Assembly: GCF_017875645.1 (NCBI RefSeq) | Contig: NZ_JAGGMR010000002.1 | Location: 1-33,915 of the forward strand | DNA: 33,915 nucleotides | Direction: 5' to 3' | From: Nocardia goodfellowii | Lineage (GTDB): Bacteria > Actinomycetota > Actinomycetes > Mycobacteriales > Mycobacteriaceae | Part shown: piece by piece, positions 22,516 through 30,112 of the stretch | How positions within the stretch are numbered: the first letter of the stretch is position 1 | Layout of the letters: each line of letters begins with the position of its first letter | Made by a program: the position numbers and the translations under genes | Notes under the pieces: model-generated | What the model was told of the DNA's origin: nothing | The model's input: the letters and a program-made list of their open reading frames with translations, nothing else | Databases searched by the model: none

Positions 22516-22614
22516 ACTCTCGAGCAAACGTCACGATTTCTCCGCCGGATTGACTGAGAAATGGTACGGCGTGTCGTCGGCTCATTCTTTCGCGACCAGC
22601 GTTATATAGCACCC

Positions 22615-22794
22615 GTGAGCGCAAGACGCGGAAAGCCGACTCTGGTCGAGATCGACGATGACCTGCTCAGCTCGGTGAAAGCCGAGGCACAGCGGCGCGG
22701 TATGACCTACCGCGCGTTCTTCGAGGCTGCGCTCGCACGCGAGCTCAAAGTCTCGAAGAAGGTCCCAGAAGACCAGCTGCAAATAGCAGTCTGA
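22615..22794 (+). CDS. Small ribbon-helix-helix protein
   Basis: A 59-residue protein with the ribbon-helix-helix pattern: KPTLVEIDDDLLSSVKAEAQ, RRGMTYRAFFEAALARELKV. It could be an orphan antitoxin or a small plasmid regulator such as a copy-number protein; no toxin gene lies beside it. GTG 22615 is preferred to ATG 22561 because TATATA (22603-22608) lies six bases upstream, fitting a leaderless start, and the region before it does not fit the fold. It precedes the replication candidate by about 220 bp. Confidence 0.72.
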   Translation: MSARRGKPTLVEIDDDLLSSVKAEAQRRGMTYRAFFEAALARELKVSKKVPEDQLQIAV

Positions 22795-22949
22795 CGCCCA
22801 TAATGTCCGCCGTTCTAGCCGAAGGTCCCGCCACTCGGCCAGATACCTTGTGAGGCACGGACACTCACGACCCCGAACCAGTAGAGGAGACGCGCGAGGC
22901 TGACGAGTAGGCGGGCGCTGGCGCCCGTTCATACGACAACCCCATAAAC

Positions 22950-22992
22950 GCGAGAAACCCCCGGCCTCGCACGCCGGAGGTTCTGCTCTCGC
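22950..22992. terminator. Hairpin before the replication gene
   Basis: GCGAGA plus AACCCCCGGC (22950-22965) pairs with GCCGGAGGTT and TCTCGC (22973-22992), with one mismatch and a 4-base bulge. It is a typical actinobacterial terminator shape. It may end the 22615 transcript or shield the replication gene's leader. Confidence 0.6.
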
Positions 22993-23011
22993 CCCTCAGG
23001 AAGAGACTGCT

Positions 23012-24319
23012 TTGGTCAGCAGGCCTCACGGTAGCGCACGCCCAGATCCTGGTACAACCGCGACACAGGGCGTGGCGTCAGACCGTGACAATCAGCACGC
23101 CCACACCTGGACAGGCTCTCGACGCACGTTGAGGGCCACTGGTCCAGCAGCGCTATGTAGGCTGCGCCCGCACGCCCAGGTGCTTTTCACACCGCCGCCG
23201 CTGGCGCTCGAAAAACCGGCGGACCTCTATGCCGGCGTGCCCGCCTGCTGGTGGTCACGCGAGCGGTGGATAGCGCTCGTCATGGCGCTCTACGACCTGC
23301 TCTACGACGAGCTGCGCCGCACGCTGCGCGCACCTTCGGTGTCCCGCAACACCTTCCAGGCCTGGGCGATCGCAGAATCTGAATGCGCCGACATCGTCAC
23401 CGGACGTGAGTGTCGACCATCTGTGCGGCATCTCAGCCAGAAGATCCTCCGGTGCGGCCGCACCGTGAAACGCTGCCGTGAGCTGGCGCGTCTACTCGAT
23501 GCGCGCCAGGTCGTGTTCACCGGCCGCCACCGCACCAAGAGCGAGCGACTGCTGTCCTGGAAGCGCGACGATCGAAGCCGCGGCTGGACCGCCGAAGCTG
23601 CCCTGATCGAATCCCCCTCTTACGCCCACCTTGTGGATAACTCGATCATCGAATCCCTTCTCCAACAGGGCTTTGTCACCCCACTGCCACGAAGTGGCGG
23701 TTCTCTTGATCTCTCACGACCCGCTGAGGTTTCTCTAAGCCAGAACGTGACCAAGGGACGCGCTTCGCGCGGCCACGACAAGAGGCGGGCGCGAACCAAG
23801 TGCCCGGAGTACGACGAGCGAGCGGTGTTGCTGGCGTCCAGGATCCGCGCTGACGAACGTTTTCCGCTCTGGGTACGGATGATGGGCCGCAGCGGATTGG
23901 CGGGCGTCCTGACCAAACGCGCGATCGCGGGTTGGACGCCCGATGACGTGCTGCAAGGGCTCGACCAGTACCTGCTGTCGGGCAAGAAGATTTTCACTCA
24001 CCCCGACAACCCGTACGGCTACCTGGCCGCGCTGCTGTACCCGATTCCCGTCGACGAACCGCCGGCGTTGCTGGACCGGGCCCGCGAAGTCGCCGAGGAA
24101 GAACAGCGGCGGGCGGCGATCCGGCGCGAGTGGGAGCAGCTGCGTGCCGACACCATGACGGCAGCGGTTACGGCGGCCGCCGCGGGCTCCCCCGGCCGAG
24201 CTGCGGCGATGGCGTGGTCGGCCGAGCATGGACGACGCGTCATCGGCAAGGCCGCGCAGCGGCACCAGGACGTCGCTGCGGCTCGGCGCGAGCTCGCGCG
24301 CGAGGTGCGAGGCGACTGA
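23012..24319 (+). CDS. Putative plasmid replication initiator
   Basis: A 435-residue protein without a motif I can name with certainty. It contains a possible HTH (SVSRNTFQAWAIAESECADI, about residues 105-125), a basic segment (KRCRELARLLDARQ), and a C-terminal region LTKRAIAGWTPDDVLQGLDQ with FTHPDNPYGYLAALL, a pattern met in actinobacterial plasmid replication proteins. It lies head-on to the parA module, the usual place for rep. TTG 23012 has an AGGAAGAG ribosome site; GTG 23072 is an alternative. It is the best initiator candidate in the window, since no other gene fits this job, but the assignment rests mainly on context. Confidence 0.55.
   Translation: MVSRPHGSARPDPGTTATQGVASDRDNQHAHTWTGSRRTLRATGPAALCRLRPHAQVLFTPPPLALEKPADLYAGVPACWWSRERWIALVMALYDLLYDELRRTLRAPSVSRNTFQAWAIAESECADIVTGRECRPSVRHLSQKILRCGRTVKRCRELARLLDARQVVFTGRHRTKSERLLSWKRDDRSRGWTAEAALIESPSYAHLVDNSIIESLLQQGFVTPLPRSGGSLDLSRPAEVSLSQNVTKGRASRGHDKRRARTKCPEYDERAVLLASRIRADERFPLWVRMMGRSGLAGVLTKRAIAGWTPDDVLQGLDQYLLSGKKIFTHPDNPYGYLAALLYPIPVDEPPALLDRAREVAEEEQRRAAIRREWEQLRADTMTAAVTAAAAGSPGRAAAMAWSAEHGRRVIGKAAQRHQDVAAARRELAREVRGD
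23027..23087 (+). promoter_or_regulatory. Stem-loop at the 5' end of the replication gene
   Basis: CACGGT (23027-23032) pairs with ACCGTG (23082-23087) and CACGCCC (23037-23043) with GGGCGTG (23068-23074). This could form a leader structure controlling translation, particularly if GTG 23072 is the true start. Confidence 0.4.
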
Positions 24320-24348
24320 CTCGGGCCGCGTGCGTGCGAAGGTCACAT

Positions 24349-24756
24349 CTACTCGTCCAGTCGGGTGGTGTCGCGCAGTTGCTGCGGCACGGTCGCCGGA
24401 TCCAGTCCGTACCGCTCGCAGGCCTCGGTGAGGTACCCGACCAGGACATCCGGGTCACTGCCGTGCTGGCGAGCTGCCTGAAGCTCGGCTCCGAGCTCGT
24501 CGCGGCGAGCAGCAGTGCGGTGGGCGGAGGCGGCCCAGGCGTAGGCGGCGTCGCGGACCTTCTTGCGGGCGCGAGCCTCGGCGATGTCGCGGGCATGTCC
24601 GCGGATTCCACGCGCCGGCGTCGAGGTGCGCGCTGTCACCGGCGGAACCTCACGCACGGGTTTGGCGGTGGCCGGCGGCGGGTTCGCTGGCGCCGACCAG
24701 TCGTCATCGTCGTTGAGGGCCGACTTCTTGCGAGTCGGCGGCTCGGTGCCGGTCAT
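24349..24756 (-). CDS. Small ParA partner (putative centromere-binding protein)
   Basis: A 135-residue protein, ATG 24756 overlapping the parA stop (ATGA). The N terminus is disordered and Pro-rich (about 1-45). A helical, basic part follows (RDIAEARARKKVRDAAYAWA, ARRDELGAELQAARQHG). Position, size and coupling match the small DNA-binding partners of type Ib partition systems, which bind the centromere and stimulate ParA. There is no similarity to canonical ParB; the function is inferred from position. Confidence 0.72.
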   Translation of the reverse strand: MTGTEPPTRKKSALNDDDDWSAPANPPPATAKPVREVPPVTARTSTPARGIRGHARDIAEARARKKVRDAAYAWAASAHRTAARRDELGAELQAARQHGSDPDVLVGYLTEACERYGLDPATVPQQLRDTTRLDE

Positions 24757-25562
24757 GCGACGGCCTTGAGCATCTGTTCGGCGATCGGCTGGAACACCGT
24801 CTCGCCCAGGACCCGCAGCCGGGCGTCCTTGGACTCGTCGAAGGCCGATCCCCGCTTGATGTCGGTGATACCGACCCACAGCGGGATCTTGTGCTCGACC
24901 CAGACGGGAACCCCCGGGAAGTGCTTGGCCATCCCTTCCACGATCTCGGTGGCGGCCTCGTTGCCGGTTCGCGTCTCACGCCATTTGTTCATGATCGTGC
25001 CGATAATCCGCAGCTGGGGGTTGTAGTGCTCGCGCGCCTTGGCGATGTTCTTGCCCAGCAGCGCCAGCCCGTCAGCGGACCACTCGTCGGCTTCGGTCAC
25101 CAGCACTACGGCGTCGGCGGCGACGAGTGAGTTCTTCAGCAGCTGGCCCAGCAGTGTCGGTGGGTTGTCGATGATGATCAGGTCGTAGTCGCCTCGCACC
25201 GGTTCCAGGGCTCTCCGTAGAGCCGTCTCGCGCCCAAACTCCGCGATATTCAGCTTGCTGTCTGCGGTCGACAGGCGCACCCCGCCCGGTGCAAGGTCAA
25301 CGTTCTCCCAGATCGTCGGCACTATCACCTCACGCAGCGCCACGTCGCTCTCCGGAGTGATCGCGTCGGCGAGAGTGACTTCATCCTTCGGCAGCAGCTC
25401 CCGCACCAGCGTCTTGCTCACGTTGCCCTGCGGGTCCATATCCACCACCAGGACCCGCGCACCGAGGTACCTGCTCGCGGCGCGGGCTGTCGCCAGCGTG
25501 CACGTGGACTTACCCACGCCGCCCTTCTGGTTCGCCATCGCCACCACGACTGCGTCGGCCAT
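24753..25562 (-). CDS. parA: ParA-family partition ATPase
   Basis: A 269-residue ParA ATPase. The deviant Walker A is KGGVGKST (13-20), the Walker A' motif is LVVDMDPQGN (38-47) and the Walker B region is IIIDNPPTL. It lacks the N-terminal HTH of type Ia ParA, so it is type Ib-like. It would position plasmid copies along the nucleoid through ATP-driven binding. ATG 25562 starts the gene; the repeat-rich region upstream to 25863 probably holds its promoter and the centromere. The small partner gene is coupled to its 3' end. Confidence 0.95.
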   Translation of the reverse strand: MADAVVVAMANQKGGVGKSTCTLATARAASRYLGARVLVVDMDPQGNVSKTLVRELLPKDEVTLADAITPESDVALREVIVPTIWENVDLAPGGVRLSTADSKLNIAEFGRETALRRALEPVRGDYDLIIIDNPPTLLGQLLKNSLVAADAVVLVTEADEWSADGLALLGKNIAKAREHYNPQLRIIGTIMNKWRETRTGNEAATEIVEGMAKHFPGVPVWVEHKIPLWVGITDIKRGSAFDESKDARLRVLGETVFQPIAEQMLKAVA

Positions 25563-25681
25563 GCGCTTCCTCTCCTATCCCGCCAGGCCGGCGCAGCGCG
25601 GCGCGGGCCCATTGCCCGGTCACGATGGCATACCGCCCGCCGACACGGCGAGCGGACACGCTGCCCACCGGGACGCGTGAC

Positions 25682-25795
25682 CGAACGCACGCACGTACGC
25701 AGAGGACCAGCGGCCGCCTGATCGGCTGTACGCGCGTACGCCTCTTCCCCGCGTACGCGCGCCCCCGCGCACGCGTATACGCGCGTACGGGCGGA
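25682..25795. repeat. Putative centromere (parS): GTACGCGCGTAC-type palindromes
   Basis: Palindromes built on CGTACG/TACGCG cluster here: CGTACG (25694), GTACGCGCGTAC (25728-25739), GCGTACGC (25751-25758), CGCGTATACGCG (25772-25783) and CGTACG (25784-25789). They lie between parA and the divergent coiled-coil gene, where plasmid centromeres usually lie. Confidence 0.65.
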
Positions 25796-25815
25796 CTCGC
25801 AATTCCCTATCGTTA

Positions 25816-25843
25816 CGTTTCGTTCTAACGTTTCTACGAAACG
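25816..25843. promoter_or_regulatory. Operator upstream of the coiled-coil gene
   Basis: CGTTTCGT (25816-25823) and its perfect complement ACGAAACG (25836-25843), with a further AACGTTTC between. It precedes a TAGAAT box (25851-25856) seven bases before ATG 25864, so a bound repressor would block that promoter. Confidence 0.6.
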
Positions 25844-25863
25844 GAAGTGGTAGAATTTGGGTT

Positions 25864-27105
25864 ATGGACGAGAGAGAAGCACCCGGCGCGGCCGCCGCCG
25901 ACCAAGTGGCTGAGCAGCGGGTTTGCCAGTTCCCCGTCGCCTACGACGTGGAAGCCGACGAATTCGAGGTCCACGGCCATCCGCTGGAGCAGACCGGGAC
26001 CGGTCGGCCCTCGGAGTACTGCGGCCGCACTGTCGTCGACCCGGACGGCGTCAGCCGCCACCATCGGCGCCTGGAGGCGTTCAAGCGCCGGTCCGAGCTC
26101 AAGGCCGCCGCCGCGGGGGAGCGCCCGCGGCGCGACCGCACGGCCTCGCGGCCGGTGACCTCGGCGCGGGCCTCGATGGAGGATCTGCTCGCGCGGTGGG
26201 AGGTCATCACCAGCGCGCACCTGTCGCAGACTCAGCGCCTGGTCGACGAGGCCGCCCAGATCGTCGGCTTGGCCGGGGATCCGGACGCGGCCGCCGCTGA
26301 GGTCACCGCCGCGCGCCGCGACGCTCAGCAGGCCGCCGACGCCGCGACCGAACGCGCGGAGCGGGCCGAAGCCGATGCGCTGGCCGCGCGGCGCGAGCGG
26401 GATCGTGCGATCGAGGACAAAGAACTCGCGGAGGGCGCGGCATCGGACGCGATCGCCGACCGGGATGCGAAAGTCGCTGCTGCACAGCAGGATGTCGAGG
26501 AGGCACAGCGCCGCGCGAGCACCGCAGAAGCCCGCGCCGCCGAGGTGGAACGCGACGCGGCCGCCCAAGTCGCTGCCGCGAAAGAGGACCGCGAAACGGC
26601 GCTGGCCGCGCAGCGCCAGGCCGAGGCCGACCGGATCGCCGCCCAGCAGGCCGCCGACGATGCCGACGCCGAGGCCACCCGCCTGCGGTCCGAGCTGGAG
26701 ATCACCCGCAAGCAGGCCCGCGACGATCTCGCCGCCGCACGCGCCGAGGCCGCCCGCGAACTCGAACGGGTCCGCGCGGATGCCGCCGCGGAATTTGCCC
26801 GCGTCGACCGGTTGCGCGCCGACGCGGCCGACGACGCGCGCGCAGTGCGTGAGCAGTTGGATGCGGTCCGCCGCCAGGCGCGTGAGGATGTCGAACGCGC
26901 CCGCGAGGACCTGGCCGCCGCACGCGCCGAAGTCGCGGATGTGCGTCGCGAACTGAGCGCTCAGCGCGAGGAGGCCCGGACCGAGCGCGAGCAGCTGCGC
27001 CGCGACCAGGCCGCCGAGATCGAACGCATCCAGTCCACCGCCGCGCGCGATATTGCCCGGCTCGAAGCTCAGCTCAACCCCACCACTGAGGAAGGCACGA
27101 AATGA
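25864..27105 (+). CDS. Long coiled-coil protein (KfrA-like)
   Basis: A 413-residue protein. A short N-terminal domain (residues 1-80, with Cys21, Cys53 and TGRPSEYCGRTVV followed by HHRRLEAFKRR) resembles the zinc-finger type seen elsewhere on this plasmid. From about 105 to 405 it is an almost continuous Ala/Arg/Glu-rich coiled coil. KfrA-type plasmid proteins have the same plan (DNA-binding head, long coil) and help plasmid segregation; similarity here is in architecture only. The leaderless-type promoter and operator upstream fit autoregulation. It overlaps the next gene by four bases. Confidence 0.78.
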   Translation: MDEREAPGAAAADQVAEQRVCQFPVAYDVEADEFEVHGHPLEQTGTGRPSEYCGRTVVDPDGVSRHHRRLEAFKRRSELKAAAAGERPRRDRTASRPVTSARASMEDLLARWEVITSAHLSQTQRLVDEAAQIVGLAGDPDAAAAEVTAARRDAQQAADAATERAERAEADALAARRERDRAIEDKELAEGAASDAIADRDAKVAAAQQDVEEAQRRASTAEARAAEVERDAAAQVAAAKEDRETALAAQRQAEADRIAAQQAADDADAEATRLRSELEITRKQARDDLAAARAEAARELERVRADAAAEFARVDRLRADAADDARAVREQLDAVRRQAREDVERAREDLAAARAEVADVRRELSAQREEARTEREQLRRDQAAEIERIQSTAARDIARLEAQLNPTTEEGTK

Positions 27106-28850
27106 TCAGCCGAGACACCCGCACCGCGCGCAGCACCGAACCTGTCGATGAGGTCCACTCGCTGGCCCAACGGCTGGAGACCGAGCGCGGCCGCCGCGAG
27201 CTGCTGGGCGGCGATGCCACCCACGTGCTCACCGAGACACCCACCGAGGCCGAGCTCGCCAAGCTCCGCGAAGCCGCCCAGTGGCGCCGCGGCAAGCTCC
27301 TGGAAGCCGAGCGCGCCGACCTCGCCGATCAGCTCGCGGCCGCCGAGGAACTGCGCAAGGCCTCGGCCGAGATCCGCGCTGCCGACATCCGCGATGCCGT
27401 CGATGCCCGCAAGGCACTGGCTGCGCAGCGTCGCGCGGAGACTCCGGCCAGCACGATCGCGGAGTTGCACCGCTACAGCCGCTGGACCCGCTACGCCATC
27501 GCGGTGATCATCGGCATCGGCATGATCTGGAGTGCGATCAATGTGCAGAAGAACGCGGCGCCTGGCGGCACCAGTGACCCGCTGTTCTGGGCGAGTTACC
27601 TGCTGGAAGCGATGATCTCGGGTCTGCTCATCATCATCGCCCTGGGTACCGCGAAGATGCGTGATACCGCCGATGTCGAAGCCCACCCACTAACGCGCCT
27701 GGCCGAGGTCGCGCTGTTCGTCTTGACCTTCGGTCTCAACGTCTACCCGTACGTGCGCGCCGGCGACTGGTACCAGACCGTCGTGCACGGCATCGCGCCC
27801 GCGATGATCGGGCTGTCGCTGGTGGTGCTGCACTCCATGGGCGCGGGCTACGCCAAGTCGCGCGCAAAGATCGCCGAGAAGATCACCGGCGCGGTGGAAC
27901 TGCCCGAGCTTCCCGCGCTGCACACCGTGCACCGTGCACCCGCGCAGGACACCGTGCACCCCGCTGTCAGCTACCGCACCGAGCAGCCCGACGAGACCGT
28001 GCACCCAGAGATCTCGGAGACCGTGCACGCCCTCGAAACCGTGCACCGTGCACCCGAGACGGGCACAGCCGCCGCGCACCCGGACATCGAACTCGGCGAC
28101 GAGACCGTGCAGCTTCCGCGCACCGCGCAGGAGGCGCCGCGCCACCGCGCAGGCGCTCCGGTAGCGGCAGATCTCGGGGTACGCGCCGAGCAGCTGGAGG
28201 TGCACACCGAGCAGCGCGCCGAGCAGCCGGCCACCGTGGGCGACCACGACGACACCGACCACCAGGAGCAGGCCGAGGCGCCCGCCCGAACCGCAGCTGC
28301 CGTCGCGCCGCGCGACGCCGCCGAGACCGAGCAGCCCGAGCCCGAGCACCGCGCACTCGAGAACACAAAGGAAGGACAACGCGGCACCGCCGGCGACCGG
28401 GATCCGGGTGCCGCTGTCGAGACCGTGCACACCGACACCGTGCAGCTTCCGCGCACCGAGCAGGAGGGCGCACAGGAGGACACCGCGCACCGTGCACCTC
28501 GCCCGGAGACCGTGCACCGTGCAGCTGAGGAGACCGTGCAGGACACCGTGCAGGTCGAGACCGTGCACCGTGCACCTGCGACAGCAACTGACCCGCAGAA
28601 CGGTAGCGACGCGCATCTGCGGCTCTTGGCCGCCGAGGTGCACGGTCGGCTCAGCCGTACTCGGTTCGCGGTCGAAGATGTCGCGCGGGTGCTCATCGCC
28701 AACCGTCGCGATGGACTCGGCGCTGATCGGATTTACCGCGACAAGATCGGCCCGCACCGCGACACCACCCGGAACTGGATCCAGCTGGCCGACGAGATCG
28801 AGGCCGAGCGCGCCGCAAGCATGGCGCCGGTGGTCCGGCTGCGCGGATAG
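27102..28850 (+). CDS. Membrane protein with repetitive TVHRAP tail (DUF2637-like)
   Basis: A 582-residue protein. A helical N terminus (about 1-115) is followed by four membrane segments (about 128-147, 162-186, 196-214, 229-250), like DUF2637-type plasmid proteins. Residues about 275-495 are low-complexity, with TVHRAP, ETVH and TVQLPRT repeats. The C-terminal 75 residues look like a helical DNA-binding domain (RFAVEDVARVLIANRRDGLG, IYRDKIGPHRDTTRNWIQLA). ATG 27102 overlaps the coiled-coil gene's stop. It may tether the partition complex or relaxosome to the membrane; this is inference. A strong terminator follows. Confidence 0.8.
   Translation: MISRDTRTARSTEPVDEVHSLAQRLETERGRRELLGGDATHVLTETPTEAELAKLREAAQWRRGKLLEAERADLADQLAAAEELRKASAEIRAADIRDAVDARKALAAQRRAETPASTIAELHRYSRWTRYAIAVIIGIGMIWSAINVQKNAAPGGTSDPLFWASYLLEAMISGLLIIIALGTAKMRDTADVEAHPLTRLAEVALFVLTFGLNVYPYVRAGDWYQTVVHGIAPAMIGLSLVVLHSMGAGYAKSRAKIAEKITGAVELPELPALHTVHRAPAQDTVHPAVSYRTEQPDETVHPEISETVHALETVHRAPETGTAAAHPDIELGDETVQLPRTAQEAPRHRAGAPVAADLGVRAEQLEVHTEQRAEQPATVGDHDDTDHQEQAEAPARTAAAVAPRDAAETEQPEPEHRALENTKEGQRGTAGDRDPGAAVETVHTDTVQLPRTEQEGAQEDTAHRAPRPETVHRAAEETVQDTVQVETVHRAPATATDPQNGSDAHLRLLAAEVHGRLSRTRFAVEDVARVLIANRRDGLGADRIYRDKIGPHRDTTRNWIQLADEIEAERAASMAPVVRLRG
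27925..28574. repeat. About 17 CCGTGCA repeats inside the membrane-protein gene
   Basis: CCGTGCA recurs about 17 times, often as the palindrome GTGCAC and four times as a double unit with the core ACCGTGCACCGTGCA. It encodes the TVH repeats. The sameness at DNA level, beyond what the protein needs, suggests either recent expansion or protein-binding sites. Confidence 0.85.
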
Positions 28851-28865
28851 TTCGCCCTACGCAGA

Positions 28866-28904
28866 CAGCAGCCCCTGGCGGGCCGTATCCGCCAGGGGCT
28901 GCTG
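28866..28904 (+). terminator. Strong hairpin terminator of the partition operon
   Basis: Perfect 16-bp arms CAGCAGCCCCTGGCGG (28866-28881) and its complement (28889-28904) with a 7-nt loop, 16 bases after the stop. It also ends the small gene converging from the right. Confidence 0.9.
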
Positions 28905-28916
28905 CGTGTCCGGAAT

Positions 28917-29165
28917 CTACCCGGTGCGATAGATGTTGTCCGACACCGCCAAGGTCGCGTGAATCTGCGCCTGGCGCTGAATCGCTTCCAGCCGCTGCCA
29001 CAGGACCTCCGTCCTGCTCGGTCCACTGGGGCCGCCGAGGCCGGCCAACGCCGAAGCGTTCTCCCGCGGCTTGCCATCCGCGTCGGCCTGGGTGAGTTCG
29101 AGCAGTTCTTCCAGTGCTTTGTTCGCTTGGTTGGCGAGCGTGTCCGCTCTTTCCGAGTGACTCAT
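28917..29165 (-). CDS. Hypothetical helical protein
   Basis: An 82-residue protein starting MSHSERADTLANQANKALEE, nearly all helical, with LWQRLEAIQRQAQIHATLAV near the C terminus. No family is recognised. ATG 29165 is chosen; the frame reads on upstream to 29447, but that part is Arg-rich and does not look coding. It converges on the partition operon and shares its terminator. It could be a small accessory DNA-binding or oriT-related protein given its place, but this is not shown. Confidence 0.6.
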   Translation of the reverse strand: MSHSERADTLANQANKALEELLELTQADADGKPRENASALAGLGGPSGPSRTEVLWQRLEAIQRQAQIHATLAVSDNIYRTG

Positions 29166-29477
29166 GGTCTTCGACGGTACGGTCCGCCGGCGTTCTGCGA
29201 GACCAGAATCCGACCTGTGAAGTCCGCGCCAGCGGCGCGAAACTGGACCACCAACCGACCCGAACTCAACAGCGAACGCCGACCACCTGACACCGTCAGA
29301 ATGCCGAGCGCACCTCCACACAGCGCGTGCGGCACTACGACCTGCGCAGCACGTCACCGCACTACTCTGCCGCGCTATGAACCTCACCAAATTCTGCATC
29401 TCACGCCGTCTTTCACTCCCCTCATATCTGATCATCTCCTGTACCATTGAGGCTTAGTCTGAGGCAGAGCAAGGTAA
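29166..29477. other. Intergenic stretch before oriT
   Basis: No supported gene, repeat or hairpin of note seen in this stretch. It must carry the promoter of the leftward small gene and may hold part of the oriT region. Confidence 0.5.
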
Positions 29478-29539
29478 CATTTACCTGCGGTAAATGAAGT
29501 GTCCTCGCTGGGGCGCGAGGGTCCACCCTGGGCGGGTGG
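29478..29539. other. Candidate oriT: three adjacent hairpins upstream of mobC
   Basis: CATTTACC/GGTAAATG (29478-29496, 3-nt centre), CCTCGC/GCGAGG (29503-29520) and CCACCC/GGGTGG (29523-29539) lie in a row, 46 bases before MobC. MOBP oriT sites usually have such an inverted repeat beside the nick site. The nick position cannot be seen. Confidence 0.55.
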
Positions 29540-29584
29540 TCGCTGCGCTGGGCACCGGCTGAGGCCGGGGGAGAGGTGGTCGCG

Positions 29585-30112
29585 GTGGTCGCGGAGAAGG
29601 CAGTTTCGGAGCAGGCGGAGGAGTCGGCGCCGCGTCGGTCGCAGAACATCGCGCGGGCGGCGAACCGTCGCCGCCGGCCGAACATCAAGGGTCGGAAGCG
29701 GACTCTGGAAGTGGTGCTCTCGGAGGAGGAGTACGCGAAGGTTCAGGTGCTCGCCGAGGCGTCGAATTGCACGGTTCCGTGGTTTCTAGTGCAAGCCGCG
29801 CTCGACCCGGTCGCGGCTTCCTCGAAGGGGAAGGACGACGGGCCGTGGTTGCCGTGGCCAGCGCGCCGCGAGCTGATCCGAACGCTGTACGGGGCGGCCT
29901 CGTCGCTGGATATGCTGCGGCTGCACCACGTGAAGAAGATCGGCAGCAACCTCAATCAACTGGTTCGGTTGGCGAATATCGACCAGCACATCCCCGACGA
30001 TGTACTTGAGGATCTGCCAGCGGTGCTGGAGCAGATAGAGGCGGTGGCCGAGGATCTGCGCGAACGCGCCGAGGATCTGACGAAGAAGGCCGAAGATGCG
30101 GCGCGGCGATGA
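29585..30112 (+). CDS. mobC: MobC-family mobilisation accessory protein
   Basis: A 175-residue protein (GTG start 29585; GGGGAGAGG ribosome site eight bases upstream). The N-terminal ribbon-helix-helix is RTLEVVLSEEEYAKVQVLAE with the helix CTVPWFLVQAAL. The C-terminal MobC signature is VKKIGSNLNQLVRLAN followed by a coiled coil. MobC proteins bind oriT and help the relaxase melt and nick DNA. The gene overlaps the relaxase start (ATGA), the standard mobC-relaxase arrangement. Confidence 0.88.
   Translation: MVAEKAVSEQAEESAPRRSQNIARAANRRRRPNIKGRKRTLEVVLSEEEYAKVQVLAEASNCTVPWFLVQAALDPVAASSKGKDDGPWLPWPARRELIRTLYGAASSLDMLRLHHVKKIGSNLNQLVRLANIDQHIPDDVLEDLPAVLEQIEAVAEDLRERAEDLTKKAEDAARR

Noticed and set aside
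27925..28574. CRISPR array
   Set aside because: The repeats are 7-17 bp, irregularly spaced and in frame with a coding gene; no cas genes are present.
29166..29447. N-terminal extension of the small minus-strand gene
   Set aside because: The added residues are Arg- and Ser-rich, without helical character, and leave no room for promoters.
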